64,000 nucleotides of DNA from Acanthococcus lagerstroemiae (taxonomy: Eukaryota > Arthropoda > Insecta > Hemiptera > Eriococcidae), in contig CM063106.1 in assembly GCA_031841125.1 (NCBI GenBank), positions 39,552,001 through 39,616,000 of the forward strand, written 5' to 3'. The notes below the pieces were generated by a model. It had not been told where the DNA came from, made no database searches, and was given only the letters and a program-made list of their open reading frames with translations. The first letter of the stretch is position 1; the number at the start of each line of letters is the position of its first letter. This document shows positions 22,496 to 35,428 of the stretch, one piece after another. The translations under genes were made by a program, and so were the position numbers.

Positions 22496-25400
22496 GCTAT
22501 TGCATTTGGCAGCGGAAAAAGAGTAGTTCTAGCTGTGGCGGCCCGCAACTACAATTCTCTACTCTGCGGTACACAGCGTATTGCAGTTGCTCTTCTCATT
22601 TACAATTTATAAAATTGAAATAGTAAAAATACAAAGTAATTGGTCGCCAAAAAAATTAATAATATCAATGATTCTTGAAATTATGAGTATATTTATGTAA
22701 ACATACGAGTATAAAACTTTCAAAATTGCTCAAATCCAAGAATACGGGTGACCTCGTCATGTGATTTGGTGACCTCAGGTGATTCGGAAACCTCATTGGT
22801 TACTTCATGTGATTTGGTGACCAAATTTGTCTCTGAAATAAATTATAATGTTGAATAACTACATGGTATTTTCAAGTTCGTTTTTAAAAATTATACACAG
22901 TTAGAAGCAACAATTTCGTAAGGCTTATGTTCTGCAATTTTTCAAATGTCTCTCTCTCTCTCTACTTTTCCTTCAGGGCCCTGATACATCATTACATGGT
23001 CCAACTATCTTATTCCCAATTCCCTCCTACTTGAACCAAAAACAAAAACCTTCATCTCACCTTTCTATTTTTCACTGCTTGATTGTTATTCTGTACTTAA
23101 TCAGTTTTGAATCACGCTGATTAAGGATGAATGATTCTTAAAACACCGAGAAGAACATTCTCTATATCCTTCTTTCCCTCATATTCTACTGCCTGAAATT
23201 AAAAGAATATATTTCTTCTTTATTGCACCTCAACTGATCTAAATAAATAACCCTTCCCAATATTTCATATTGATACTCTTTCAATTAATCACAATTCATA
23301 GCCGGAATGATTTTCTTCTCCTAGCAAAGTCATCGCGGGGATCCCACTCATTTATCTTTGAGGCCCCATTCTCGTACACTGATAACGTCATTGCACCCCT
23401 TGCCTAGAGACATAAATTTTATTTTGTTTTCAATTCTGATTCTGTCTTCTGGTAATTTATCGCATCATTTCCACCTAGTATTTGATATTGTCACAAGGGG
23501 ACTCCATTCACTTTGCTTTTTTGACGTTCCACCCTGCTTTCTGCATCCTCCAACATACTTGAGACTTTCATAATTTTTTTGAACATATTTTGACCCACTG
23601 ATATCACCTTCCTATTCTTCCTACAAGTATTCCATAAGATTTTCAAATCTCATATTCATACAATATTTACCAATAATATTCTGACAATTCAGGTTCTCTC
23701 GTTCATCGGACTCATCGGACTCAGCTTTCTTCGATTTATCTAGAGAAATATATTACATAATAACAAATAAAAATGGATTTCTTTTCACACTATTCCATAA
23801 ACGAAGTAAAAAATCAGCCACGTTTTGACTATCCACCACTCTTCACAAGTTGTCCACTTTCTTCCGAGGATCAAATTCCCTGACTTTTCCAGATTTTTTC
23901 AATGCTCACCAACGCCCTCTCCTTTGGTCAAGGGCGGACTTCTTTGAATACTAGGCTGGTTATGCCCACTGACCACAATAAAAACAATTTAATGTGTACA
24001 TCTCTGTTGAAACCCACTTTGGTGATCACAGTTTTGACTGTACAGCTGATTTTTTAGTATTTATTAATTTTTTTAAAATTTCGACCAAAAATCAATTTTT
24101 GGGTTTTTAGCGATTTGGTTCTTTCAGCTCCGCTGTACCATTTTTGGAGGTCTCATTCCATTCAGGCTCCAGGGTATGAAATGTATAGAAACAAAAAGGG
24201 CCCAGGTTGTCGACTCCAGTTTTTTTCTTAACGGAAGTTTTCACTCTTAATCATTTTGCGGACTTTCAAAAGCATTTTTCTCAAAATACAGCTTTTCTGT
24301 ACCTCATTATCAAAAAGACTGAAATATCTTTCAGTAACGTTACACAGCTGGTTAAGGTCTCATTCGAAAGGTAATTCGGTCTAGTATGACCCCCGTCCCT
24401 CAACTTCATACTGACGAGACCAAGTGGACCTTCTAGACAGAGATGTGTACAAAATATGAACATTTTCTAAGACTCTTGAAACAGTTCGAATGAATGTTAT
24501 TGACTTTTCACACATACAAAACCTTCAAGACAGGTTATCAACTTATGAAAGCCGCCACCCCCCCCCCACACGACATGCGCACGCGTTTTGAAACACAGGG
24601 TACAAAAAGTCAAGTAGAAATATTTTGAACGGCTTCGGAACAGTCTAGAGAGCATTTTCGGAATTTTCCCACGCCAAAGCTAATTCACCCATTGAATAAT
24701 TAGAGGTGCGATTTTTCATCATGCGAAAAAGAAGGGGGTTCACGCGGAAATGAAACAGGGAAGGAAAAAACGCGACAATAATCAGCTATTAAAAAAAAGC
24801 AACAATCACGCCAGTTTTAGGATGTTGGAAACTTTAAGACTCTTTATCAGTTTTGGACTGTCAGTTCGGGCTAATATACCAGTTTGGGTTTTTGGGCAGA
24901 TATTGGTTATCCATCACATTGGTTGGGTTTTCAGTAGTGATTCTCAATTTCCAGATAAAATTAAGCGTTTCCGGAAACATTCCCGATTTGATTTCTCTTT
25001 TCTTTCTACTTTTTTTCTTTGGACCTGGGGGGGGGGCTCACATTTTTCGTATTTTTGATTGAAAACATTCTGGGAAACATCCCTGTATTGCACATGCCGC
25101 AGACGAGAGTGATCGGAGCCATAGCCAAGAGATGCAGTGGCAGAAGTTCATGACAGTTGAGCACCTGGTACTGGTTGTTGAGGCTGACAGTCCAGCACAT
25201 GACACTAGTTGTTGGAGCGGCAGTGGCAGTGGTTGATGATAGTAACGACCTGGTACTTGAAGTATGAGAGGGTCGAGTACCCTGAAGTTGGAGTTACTAA
25301 GAGAACAACTGAAATGGAACACTGGAAGTACCATTCATACATGCGACAACATACAGTTCCGTCGATTTAAATTCATGCGCCTTATTTCGCGTGCATTCCT

Positions 25401-25900
25401 TATACAAATAGCATGCGTTTGATTTCTGGACTTGTCGTTTTTCGCATGCAAACGCTCTTTCTATCGTTTGCAAATAATTATTCTCCAATAACTACTAATT
25501 GAATATTACATTAAATGACATGTCGATGACATAACTTACCAGTAAATTACCTTCTCAACACAAAATTCCGAACTGAACTCAAAAACGCAACGCGCAACCG
25601 CTAACTTGGAAGTTGGAAACAGAAACTGTGAGATAGTTTGTAGATACACATCGAAGCGGATAGCCGTTAAACGGCAAACATTAATCTAAAGGTGCCGACT
25701 TGGCGACAACCTTGAAGCCTGAAGGTAACATCACCCGTAGCTACAAGCCATTGTTTCATTCTGATATCAACCTTAGTTGCTGAAAAAATTGAATTATCCG
25801 CAGCGTTCCGCTACTTAGTCGCAGTAAAATGAAACGCTGCTGTATACTATCCAACATTTAACCGCTGAATGCTGCTAAGTTTCATCATCCACTTCAGCAG
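22496..25900. other. no recognisable gene
   Basis: Contains a short (TC)n tract at about 22949-22963, pyrimidine-rich stretches (22970-23750) and short C and G runs (24551, 25027). Open frames are short and show no motif. The flank of the next insertion (25780-25912 and 27036-27260) is enriched in CGCTGC/GCAGCG words and may be a repeat of its own. Confidence 0.4.
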
Positions 25901-25912
25901 TGTAGTGGATAA
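25901..25912 (+). repeat. target-site duplication, left copy
   Basis: TGTAGTGGATAA here is repeated exactly at 27024-27035, bracketing R1-like copy 2. Confidence 0.9.
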
Positions 25913-26644
25913 GATGGAGAAGATCCAGCGAAAAGCCGCGATAAGGTGTGTCAGAGTGCGTACCGCACTGTTTCTTCGGATGCAGTAGGCGTGTTAGCGC
26001 GTATACCACCGATCGAACTCAAGGTCGGCAAAACTGCGGCGGTATACGGTGCGAAGAAGAAAGCGAAGACGAAACGGGAGGTACTTCGGGTCAAGCGAGT
26101 CACCCAGCAGGACACGCTTCGGAAGTGGAAGGACGCGCTCGCCCATTCGACCAAGGGCGAGTGGACCCGAGCGCTGATACGCGACCTCAACAGATGGGTA
26201 GGAAGAACGCACGGAGCGCTTAACTTCCACCTTACCCAAGTACTGAGCGGCCACGGGTGTTTCGGCACGTACCTATATCGGATGTCGATAGCGCCGAGCC
26301 CCGTGTGCGCGCACTGTGATCGAGGGGCGGAGGACACACCTTGACACACCCTGTTCGAGTGTGAGGCCTGGGAGCAGGAGAAACGCGGGACGGCCACAAC
26401 AGCGATCGATCCCGGCGGCGACGATGAAGAGGAGGACGACGACGTCGGCGTGATCAGCCGTCTCGCGCCGGACACCCTGGTTCCGGAAATGATGAAGAAC
26501 GGAAGCAGCTGGAACCGGGTGTCGGCCTTTGTCTCGGCCATCATGAAGAAGAAGATGGAGACGGAGTGGTCGAGACAGAGGGCCGGCGATTCACCAAGCT
26601 CGGCCCACACCATCGATCAGGAGGTGAACTCTGTACCATCCTAG
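25913..26644 (+). pseudogene. R1-like ORF2 C-terminus with frameshift and nonsense codon
   Basis: Starts with a frame reading KIQRKAAIRC, shifts near 25945 into SAYRTVSSDAVGVLARIPPI (the conserved pre-knuckle segment of R1 ORF2), then LTQVLSGHGCFGTYL and C-A-H-C-D. The knuckle is broken: a TGA at 26342-26344 stands where copy 1 has the W codon of the EDTPWHT motif. Reading on after that stop gives HTLFECEAWEQEKRG, an acidic insert (GDDEEEDDD) and SWNRVSAFVSAIM to a stop at 26642-26644. Clearly dead, and older or more decayed than copy 1. Confidence 0.88.
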
Positions 26645-27023
26645 AGAAGAGCTGCTGCAGCTGCACTGCGGACCCACCGGCAGGGCTCACCCGTCGCCAC
26701 CACCTGCCTGCGTCGATACACGGACCAAGACGAGGAGGTGAGGGGTGAGTGAAGAGAGGCAGCGCGTCCGGCCGTGGGGGACCTGAAATTTCCAGGCGAG
26801 CGCTCTGGGAGTGCGGACCTCGGTCAGTAGGGAACCCCATGGTGGCCCTGGTAGGACGCGCGCACCGTTCCGGCACGTAGAAATGGGGGCTCGTGCCCGG
26901 CCCCAAGGCGTCCCTCCGGTCACTGACGCGATGCTCGAAAGGGTAGTTCCTGTGGCCGGGGGTGTGGTGTCATAGGGGCCACTTTGGCATGCGTGCATCG
27001 CCATACGTCCCACCACACATGAA
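25913..27023 (+). mobile_element. 5'-truncated R1-like non-LTR retrotransposon, copy 2
   Basis: An insert of 1,111 bp between perfect 12-bp target duplications. It begins about 115 bp upstream of the start point of copy 1, contains the ORF2 C-terminus and the family 3' UTR, and ends CACCACAC plus five extra bases (ATGAA) that may be untemplated. Target sequence differs from that of copy 1. Confidence 0.9.
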
Positions 27024-27035
27024 TGTAGTGGATAA

Positions 27036-29320
27036 TTGTTTTAAATTGCTGCGTAACGCTGCTGTCTCTTAGTGTACTCTGCGGAATCATTTCAAAATCC
27101 GCAGCGGACAACTCTTGAGGTCTGCTGTTAGATCTGCTCACATCGCAGTGTAACGCTGCAGAATTGTATAAACGCGGCATTGATTATCATAATTTCGCAG
27201 CGGAAAACTGAAAATCCGCTACAACCAAGAGCTGAATTTTGCCGGATTTCATCAATAGGGATAGGAAAGAATTGCATAGAACTTTTCTCGTATAGAATCT
27301 CACGTGGAACAATTTTGCATTTTTCCTATGTTCAATAATTTTGTTGGTTCTGAAAAAATCAATTTTTGGGGCTTCAACCTCCGCAAAACGTTAGCAAGAC
27401 ATATAGGGGCCGATTTCCTTGTTTGGTATTCGAAATGGTTACGCAATCCTTGATGACAATTTTTTACTTTATTTTTGCTTCTCTTAATGGACTTGTAGTA
27501 TCTGCATGGGAGGATGGTATCAAAAGTGACATGGTGGAGTGGTAACAACACCGAAAAGTTAGTTCGTATAGTGGAATTTTCCTACCAGCTTTTTGGGACC
27601 AAGTTGAGCTTTTTCATCAATTAAACTAACAGGAAAAGGCACAAAGGATTCGTTGCCTGATTATTTGACACAAACTCAATTCTTTTCAGTTTGACACGAC
27701 CTGTTACGGAATTTTAGATCTCTAGGATGGACTTGGAATTCTTTTAAGGACACGAGTTCCAACAATAGCGATTACCTACGGGCTATTTCGTTTGGCTTAC
27801 AACTGCCGCTTCTTCTAATTCTAAATTTGAAAATACAATCCCCTTCCCTCGTCAAAATCTTCGATCGTCAGCACTATCGCATACAGACTAGAAATTCTCA
27901 TGACAAGTTCGATTCTCAGTAAATGACCTTTCGTATCTAGAAGAAATGTGGGCAGTATTTAATGAAACCCACGTAACAGTTGATGGATGTTAGAGCCCAA
28001 TGTATAAGAAGGCTGAAATTCCACATTATCGATGTTTTAAGAAGAAATGAACGCGAAGTAATTTGTAATTTCACAAGGTAAACCATACCTCTGCGTAGGA
28101 ATTTGCAATCTGCCTCGGAAAATAAAAGAGGAAAAAGAAAAATTGAGAATCCCTTCTTTAACAAATTAATTCGACTAAAAGGATGGAAAAGAGCCTTGGT
28201 AAGAAAAACAAAAACAGAAAAAAAGATATATGTCTTCTAAGTTCCAGTTTGAAATCAACTCACGTCCGGATTTAACCCGTGCTCGTATACCAGACTCGGA
28301 ATTGTACACATACCCTAAATTTTGACTCAGCATTAATGAGCGTTTATGTGTATTTATGTTGGTGTCGGTGAAATTTCCTTCCCTTTTTCTCTATCTCGTT
28401 TTTGTTTAGCAATGTTTTTGTGAAAGAATCGTAGAATCAATGTCTGGCTTATAGTCTCAGAGTAAATCACGGGGCAAGATGAGGAAGCAGCGGCAACAAT
28501 AAAACCAATTTATTTCAAGTAAGAAACGCACACGGTCCATTGTTTCTGGGCCGCATTACTTTAAATCAATTAGCGCGATATCTTCCGACTTAACAAATTC
28601 TTCTGATTTTTCTTTTATACTTTTGCGGCCGTACAGGATATTCGGAAAATACGGATTCAAAAATGGAGTTGTATTTTTCGTATTCCTCTCTATTCTTTAA
28701 ATGCCCACCGACTAATTAAGCTCCGAGGTTAAGATTCGTCTACAACCGAGTACACGGATTGCATACCCAAAGCTCACAGAGGAACCGGATATAAGAAAAT
28801 GTAGCTAAATGGATACAAGTTGGATACAAAAATTTGGAATTTTTGAAACTGTTTAAATGAAACATTAAGTAAAAAATGATGTATACTTTCTTAAAAATTA
28901 GTAAAATAAACAATTTAAAAATATAGAAATTTCAGAATGTTGAAACATGAAGGAAAATTTGAGAAATTATTAGGTGGCGCAGAACACATTATATATCTAC
29001 TAACCTACGTTCTAAAGAAAAGTTGTACGAGATTTGTTGAATAGAAAATTCAACGAGGAACATTTTATGTTATATGCATTTTGGTCCTGAAGTTGATATG
29101 TTCCGAGATATTGGCTTTTTTCTTTTGTAAAATCTTGGTATTACACATAACTTTAAGGTCAAAGCGCCACGGGTTAATGACCTCAGATTGAGCTCAATTT
29201 TTTATGGCGAGTTTCTAGATCTATTGGAACAAATTTCAATGCGCACTCAATCGATTGACGAAAACTTGTAACATTTGCCTAAATATTCTAGAACAAAATA
29301 GTAACAATATCATTAAGAGT
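27036..29320. other. no recognisable gene
   Basis: Right flank of R1-like copy 2 followed by AT-rich DNA. The stretch 28250-28800 looks single-copy. No protein homology recognised. Confidence 0.4.
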
Positions 29321-29328
29321 GTATTGGG

Positions 29329-29722
29329 TAGAGTGACCAGACGTCCCGAAATTCCGGGATTGTCCCTAAATTTGAGGGCAATTTTTGCGTCCCGAAATAA
29401 GGTCTTCGGGATACTCGATTGTCCCGAAATCGAAAAATGACGAATGATTACACTAATTTTCACAAATTATTGAAAAAAGACCGAAGAAACTGCTGGTAAT
29501 GTTAATGTACTAAAAATGTTACGAGTACATCTTAATTCTTAATGATATATGCATGGTCAAAGGTTAATATGTTCAAAAGTGATGAAAATTACTCACCGTT
29601 TTAAACCCTGTAAAATGACACCCATGTTGCCATGTTTATTTTGACTATTTTGAGACAAGTGGCAAAAAATTCCCCAAAAAATTTTTGTCTCGGAATTTTG
29701 ATTTTCAAATCTGGTCACCCTA
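29329..29722. mobile_element. hAT-type MITE (394 bp) with perfect 8-bp target duplication
   Basis: Termini TAGAGTGACCAGA and TCTGGTCACCCTA are inverted repeats with one mismatch. GTATTGGG occurs directly outside both ends (29321-29328 and 29723-29730). An exact 8-bp duplication is the hAT rule. The left half repeats CCCGAAATTCCGGGATTGTC-like blocks. No coding capacity. Confidence 0.9.
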
Positions 29723-29730
29723 GTATTGGG

Positions 29731-31463
29731 ACTTGTTAGAACAATTTTAAAAGACTAGCAAGTTTACTGTTACAGCTAGTTAATACACTGTACAATACGC
29801 GGTTGAGACTTTTTATGAAACATAAAGACTCCAAGACTCCATATGGACTTATCCAGACTGCTCAAAATACCTAAGATTATTTCGAGACTCAATGAAATTT
29901 TCCGAGGCTATTTGAAAAGGCGGACACAGAGCCTCCAGCCAGCGAGCGGCCAATTCAGTAGCAATTTAGAAAAATTGCAAATGGAAAGTTTTTTGTGCTT
30001 ACTGTTCTTCTGGGAGAAGGGAGGAAGAGGAAGTGGTCATCGCTCGCCCATACTTCCTACTCTCTAAATTTGAATCAGCGGTAATTCTACTTAAGATTCC
30101 ATCATCGACAATTTTCTCTGATTCTTCGGCATATCATTTGCTGGTTGGATTGGTACATTAGTGTGTTGCTGACGCAAACAGCCAGTATGAGCTGAAGAAT
30201 CAGCGAAAATACTTGCTGATATGGAATATTTATCGCTGATTCAAATTTCTAAACTAGATACTGAACTTTTCAACCAACGAGGTGTATCCGACACGCGCTG
30301 AAAAAATACACTCCATCTTCTCTGCTGAGGTTTCATTAGCGAATGCCTGTGTGTTCTTAATATTTAAAAACGCTTTTGTGTATTTTCGCGTATAAAACTT
30401 TTCGTACAAGAGAAATGGCTTTGTAATTGAAAATACTAAAATACTGCGAGCCAATTTGAGAGAAATTAAATTTTTGATTGCGCCAAGCGTACCGGTGGAA
30501 ATGCGACTGGAACTACTCGCATAGTTTTTAACTATTCTGTTTAAAGTGGTTTTACAAACGTTTGCGCTAATAAGACGACACGTGTCCCCTAGCTAGAGCA
30601 ATCTCCACGGAGAGTTAGGACCCGCATGATGTATTAAGTTCGAGATCAAAAGGAATTCGTTCATTTGGGGAGCTCCTCTGATGTCTTTGTGTGTGGCTGC
30701 GCTTGTATTCGACCACTCGCGGATAACGCGACGTCAGCTGCTTTGGAAACCACTGTAGAATGGTACAAATTAAATTATTAACACAATACGGGAGTAAGAT
30801 TGCTGAAGGGGGTAAACTATTTTATAGTATACAAAGGGAATAGAAATCTCTGTTTTCACGGTACACTGATTTGAGAAAGCCGAAGAAAGATCTAATTTTC
30901 AAAATATTTCTAGTACTTTTACGACGTAAATTCTAGAAACATCAAAAATTCGTGGCAGGTTTTCTCCGGGGGCTACATGGAAGCTTCGTGAAGGTAAATT
31001 TTTGAAATGTTGAAAAAGAGAAAGTCTACCCTCGAAGTACTTTGGAAGAAGCTCAAAATTACCCGAATACTGAGGTGAGTTCTTTTAGTTACATTATACC
31101 CCGTTTTATTTCAATTTTTAATTCGACTTCCGTCGATGATCGTCATTCCTTGTAACTTCGAATTAATAATGTAAGTTAATAGCGTTATAGGATTTCATAT
31201 CCATCTACTATACGTGCACCTGAAGGATACAATTTCCATTTAGTAAGCAAGTAAAACAAAGTTAGAAAGTTCGCGAAAGTGGATAATGCGAAACGGAAGT
31301 CCTTTCTCGTTTCTACGCGAGAAAAACGTGTAAGCGTTCATCTTGTGCGCAGCTATTAATGAGTACATGAAGATGAAACCGCAGGGATTGAAACAATTTT
31401 TTTCTTTTCAAGGTGGACTGGGACCTAATTTTACCAGCTTCTGTAAAATGTAAATTTTGCCAA
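29731..31463. other. no recognisable feature
   Basis: No coding or repeat signal recognised. Confidence 0.4.
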
Positions 31464-31640
31464 TATGAGATGTAAGGCGTACTTAAAAACAGTTGGAAGG
31501 GAAGTAACACTCGCAAAAGAAAATCATAACCATGAAGAGGAACCTCAACTTCGAGAGAAATGCGAGCTTCACGTTTGTGTGAAGAGAAAAACCGAGACCG
31601 ATTTATCTACTACACCTTCTAAGGCATTTAATTGTTTAAA
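31464..31640 (+). pseudogene. FLYWCH zinc-finger fragment
   Basis: The frame reads N-M-R-C-K-A-Y-L-K-T...KENHNHEEEP and then REKCELHVCVKRKTETDLST. This is the C-terminal half of a FLYWCH finger (R-C-x-A...HNH) and the basic helix that follows it in insect FLYWCH proteins and FLYWCH-containing MULE (Phantom-type) transposases. The first half of the finger is missing and a stop lies just upstream (31444). It may be a transposon remnant or a lost host exon. Confidence 0.65.
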
Positions 31641-31953
31641 ACATATTTATACTCACATATATTTACTTTTAGTCATTACGGCCCCAAATTATACAGTTAA
31701 ACGGTATTGTGGCACCAAAAAATTTCCTTCAGGCACCAGAAATTGGTGCCACAACGTTTTTCAAAGGGAATGATCGAAAACTACCAAGTAACGCTCTCTA
31801 TGTTCAAAATACAAAAAATAGCTCTGGTACCTGAAGGACAATACTGTAATATACTTACATAAAAATTAGTGTTCAGTATTAACCAGACGGCATGTGCGCT
31901 CGTTATTATATACTTGATACAACTGCAACACATTCAGGCACCAAGGGTGTATA

Positions 31954-34900
31954 CAGGGTGTTCCACGAAAGTTACCCCCCCATTTTTTCTCGAACCGATT
32001 GGCAGATCTTTGCCGGACAAATTGCCATCTTCCTGCAAAAAGATCTAGTTTCTCTAGGGCTTGAAAAATTTTCTCTCCCATTTATGGGGGGCTGTAACGT
32101 GCCACCAACGGAAATGTATGCATTTATGCACATCGCTGGAAAGGGCATATCCTGCAAAATACGAATCCGTGAAAAAATTTCAAAATTCATCAATTCTGGG
32201 GGGCAAGGGGCCTAAAGATCACCAAAATCCATCAAGAATCTAAGTGTCATAACCTAGCAAACAAACGATTGAAAGAGTGGTTTTCGAGGTCATGGATTCC
32301 AAATACACGATTTAACCCGTTTTAGGGCTTTAAAATCCAAATTTTCAACCTAAAATTGGTTCCTATTCGCAAATTTTTGACTTTCTGAATGCAGATTATT
32401 AAAGTGGCTTCACGCACATCGTTGAATAGGGAACTTCCTCCAGGGTATGAATCCATGAAAAAAATTTCAAAATTCATCAAATTTGGCGGTAAGGGGCTTA
32501 GAGAAGACCAAAGTCCGTCCAAAATTGAAGTATCATGACCTAGCAAACAGACTATCGAAAAGAGGGTTTCAAGGTCGCTGATTCCGAATGTCACACTTTC
32601 CTTCCGATTCAACCCGTTTTAGGGCCCTAAAATTCAATTTTAGACTCAAAAGTGATTCTAATTTACAAATTTTTGAGTTTCTGAACGCAAGTTATCAAAG
32701 TGGCTTCATGCACATCGTTGGATAGGGCAGTTCCTCCAAAATACGAATTCGAGAAGAAAAATGGCAAATTCATTAATTTTGGGAGATAGGGTCTAACCCT
32801 AGCCAAAACCTATCCAAAATCAGATACCTAAAAGTGCTGCCATTTACAAATTTTTGAATTTCTCATTGCAGATAATCCAAATGACTGTATGCACGTCATT
32901 GGAAAGTGAACTTCCCCGAAAACGAATCTGTGCGGAAAAAGTTTGGGTCCATCACGTGATTTCCTATATCCAGCGCATCCTAGGGCCCTGAAATTCGAAA
33001 TTTGAATGAGAAAGGTGGTGTCAAGTACAAATTGTTAACATTTTGGGACTTACAAGACATACAGGGTTATTCAGTTTTCGTTGCAACATAGGAAAACCCG
33101 GCATGTTGCGTGGTAATATGAATAAGCGGGGACATGATGGCCGTCTATTCAGACTTAAACGCAACATTACTGTGCTCTGTGGTGCCGTGACGGATAACAG
33201 AAAATGCAACGATTCGGGGGGGGGGGGGAGCTTCGATGGTTTTCAAGAATTTTATCGAAACTCGTCAGGAAGAATGTTCGATAATCTCCGGAGAATTTCT
33301 TCGGAAACTTCGAGGAAAATCTCGGATGATTTTTAAGGAATTTCATCGGTATTGTTGGAAAAAAATTCCAATAATTTCCAAAGAATTTCGTCGGAAACGT
33401 CGGGGAAAATCTCCGATAAATTTTACGGAATTTCATCGGAAATGGTAGGAAAATCTCCCATAAATTAAAAAAAAATTCCTCGCAATTCAGGAAAAATTTC
33501 TGATCATTTTTAAAGAATTTTATTGAAACTCGGGAAAGTCGCCCATAAATTGTGAAGAATTTTTTTAGGAAACAGAAAAAATTTCGGATATGATTATTGA
33601 GGAATCTCATCGGAAATCTTTAGAAGAATTTCCAATGATTTCCAAAAAAGTTTCATCAAAATTCTTCAAGAAAATTTTTCGATAATTTTTGAAGTATTTC
33701 TGAGAAATGCTCAAGAAAAATCTGCGATAATTTCAAAGGAATTTTTTCGGAACTCGGTAAAATCTCCGATAAATTTTAAGGAATTTCATCGGAAATTGTT
33801 GGAAAAGTCTGCGATGATTTTTAAGGAATTTTACCGGAACTTGGGGGAAATCTCCGATAATTTTTAAGGAATTTCAACGGAAATTGTTCGGAAAAATTCC
33901 GATAATGTCGGTAGAATCTCATCTGAAACCTTTAGAAAATATTTCCTATAATTTCCAAAAAATTCCATCAAAATTCTTCGAGGAAGTTTTTCCGATAATT
34001 TTTGAAGCTTGTCATAGGAAATATTCGGGGGAATACTCCAATGGTTTAATAATTCAAAAATTATCGGAAAATATTCTCGAAGAATTTAATGAAATTTTTC
34101 TGGAAATCATTGGAAATTTTTCCTTAAGATTTCCGATGAGATTGTTCAGAAAATATCGGAATTAGTTTCCGAAAATTTCCGATAAAATTCCTTAAAATTT
34201 ATCGGAGATTTTTTCCAGCGTTTTCGAAGGATTTCTTTGGAAATTATTGGAATTTTTTTCAACAATTTCCGATAAAATTCCTTAAAATTTATCGGAAATT
34301 CTTCCCGAGTTCCAATGAAAATTTTAAAAATTATCAAAGATTTTTCCCGAGTATTTCCCAGAAATAATTCAAAAATTATCGAAAAATTTTCATGAAGAAT
34401 TTCGATGAAATTTCTTGGAAATCATTGGAAATATTTTCTAAAGATTTCCGGTGAAATCCCTCGGACGTTATCGGAATTTTCCCCAACAATTCTCGGTGAA
34501 ATTCCTTAAAAATCAGCGGAGATTTCTCCGTGTGACATTCGGAATCAGCGACCTCGAAAATCCCCTTTTCGATAGTCTGTTTGCTTGGTCATGATACTTC
34601 AATTTTGGACGAATTTTGGTCTTCTTTAGGCCCCTTAACGCCAAATTTGATGAATTTTGATTTTTTTTTTATGGATTCATACTCTGGAGGATGTTCCCTA
34701 TTCAATGGTGTGCGTGAAGCCACTTTAATAATCTGAATTCAGAAATTCAAAAATTTGTGAATATAATATGTTCACAAATTTTTCTTAGGTTAAAAATTTG
34801 GATTTTAAAGCTCTAAACCGGTTTAAATCGTGTATTCGGAATCCGTGACCTCGAAAACCACTCTTTCACTCGTTTGTTTGTTAGGTTATGACACTTGGAT

Positions 34901-35201
34901 TTTTGATGGATTTTGGTCATATTTAGGCCCCTTGCCCCCCAGAATTGATGAATTTTGAAATTTTTTCATGGATTCGTATTTTAAAGGATATGCTCTTTTC
35001 CAGCGATGTCCATAAAGGCATACCTTTCCATTTAAGATTCCGAAGTTGGTGGCACGTTACAGCCCTCCATAAATGGGGGAGAAAATCTTTCAAGCCCTAG
35101 AGACACTAGACCTTACCGCAGGAAGATGGAAATTTGTCTGGCAAAGATTCGCCGATCGGTTCGGAAAAAATGGGGGGGGGTATCTTTCGTGGAACACCCG
35201 G
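31954..35201 (+). mobile_element. foldback-type element, copy 1 (3.25 kb)
   Basis: Left terminus CAGGGTGTTCCACGAAAGTT, right terminus CGTGGAACACCCGG, both flanked by TA. Inverted arms are 31954-32605 and 34525-35201. Inside the left arm is a 625-bp segment (32606-33230) that has no partner on the right, then a 1.3-kb array of 45-bp repeats (33230-34522). No transposase ORF is present, so movement, if any, must be in trans. The same structure in reverse orientation occurs at 39169-42525. The design (long inverted repeats, short tandem repeats inside) resembles Foldback elements, but I do not recognise the family. Confidence 0.88.
33230..34522. repeat. 45-bp tandem repeat core of foldback copy 1
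   Basis: About 28 units of 45 bp built on ATCTCCGATAATTTTTAAGG and AATTTCATCGGAAATTGTTG. Units run in plus orientation up to about 34070 and in minus orientation after that, so the core is itself inverted. Because 45 is divisible by 3, three frames stay open for several units and mimic a repetitive 15-residue peptide. Confidence 0.85.
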
Positions 35202-35428
35202 TATTTTGAATCAATTTATTGTACACTTCTAGAGGCACCATAAATTGGCAACATAGCTTGTGCGAATATTAAATAATTCGAATAAAGAACCGCTGTGAGC
35301 ATGACAGTAAGGGTGCGAGGGATGGTGTTACCGAAAGAATACATTTTCAAGCATTTAACAGGAACGAACAGTGAAAACCAGTGGCAGCTCGGCTCGTGAG
35401 ATTTTCAATGGGCGATTCAATGATGCGG

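Noticed and set aside
24750..25334. Overlapping frames of about 100 codons on both strands
   Set aside because: Low-complexity and without recognisable motifs or splice context.
31892..32215. 107-codon frame at the foldback left end
   Set aside because: It is part of the inverted arm, repeated at 39168 and 42276 with frame-breaking changes, with no protein motif.
33230..34522. CRISPR-like array of 45-bp repeats
   Set aside because: Units are directly adjacent, diverged, have no unique spacers, and the genome is animal.
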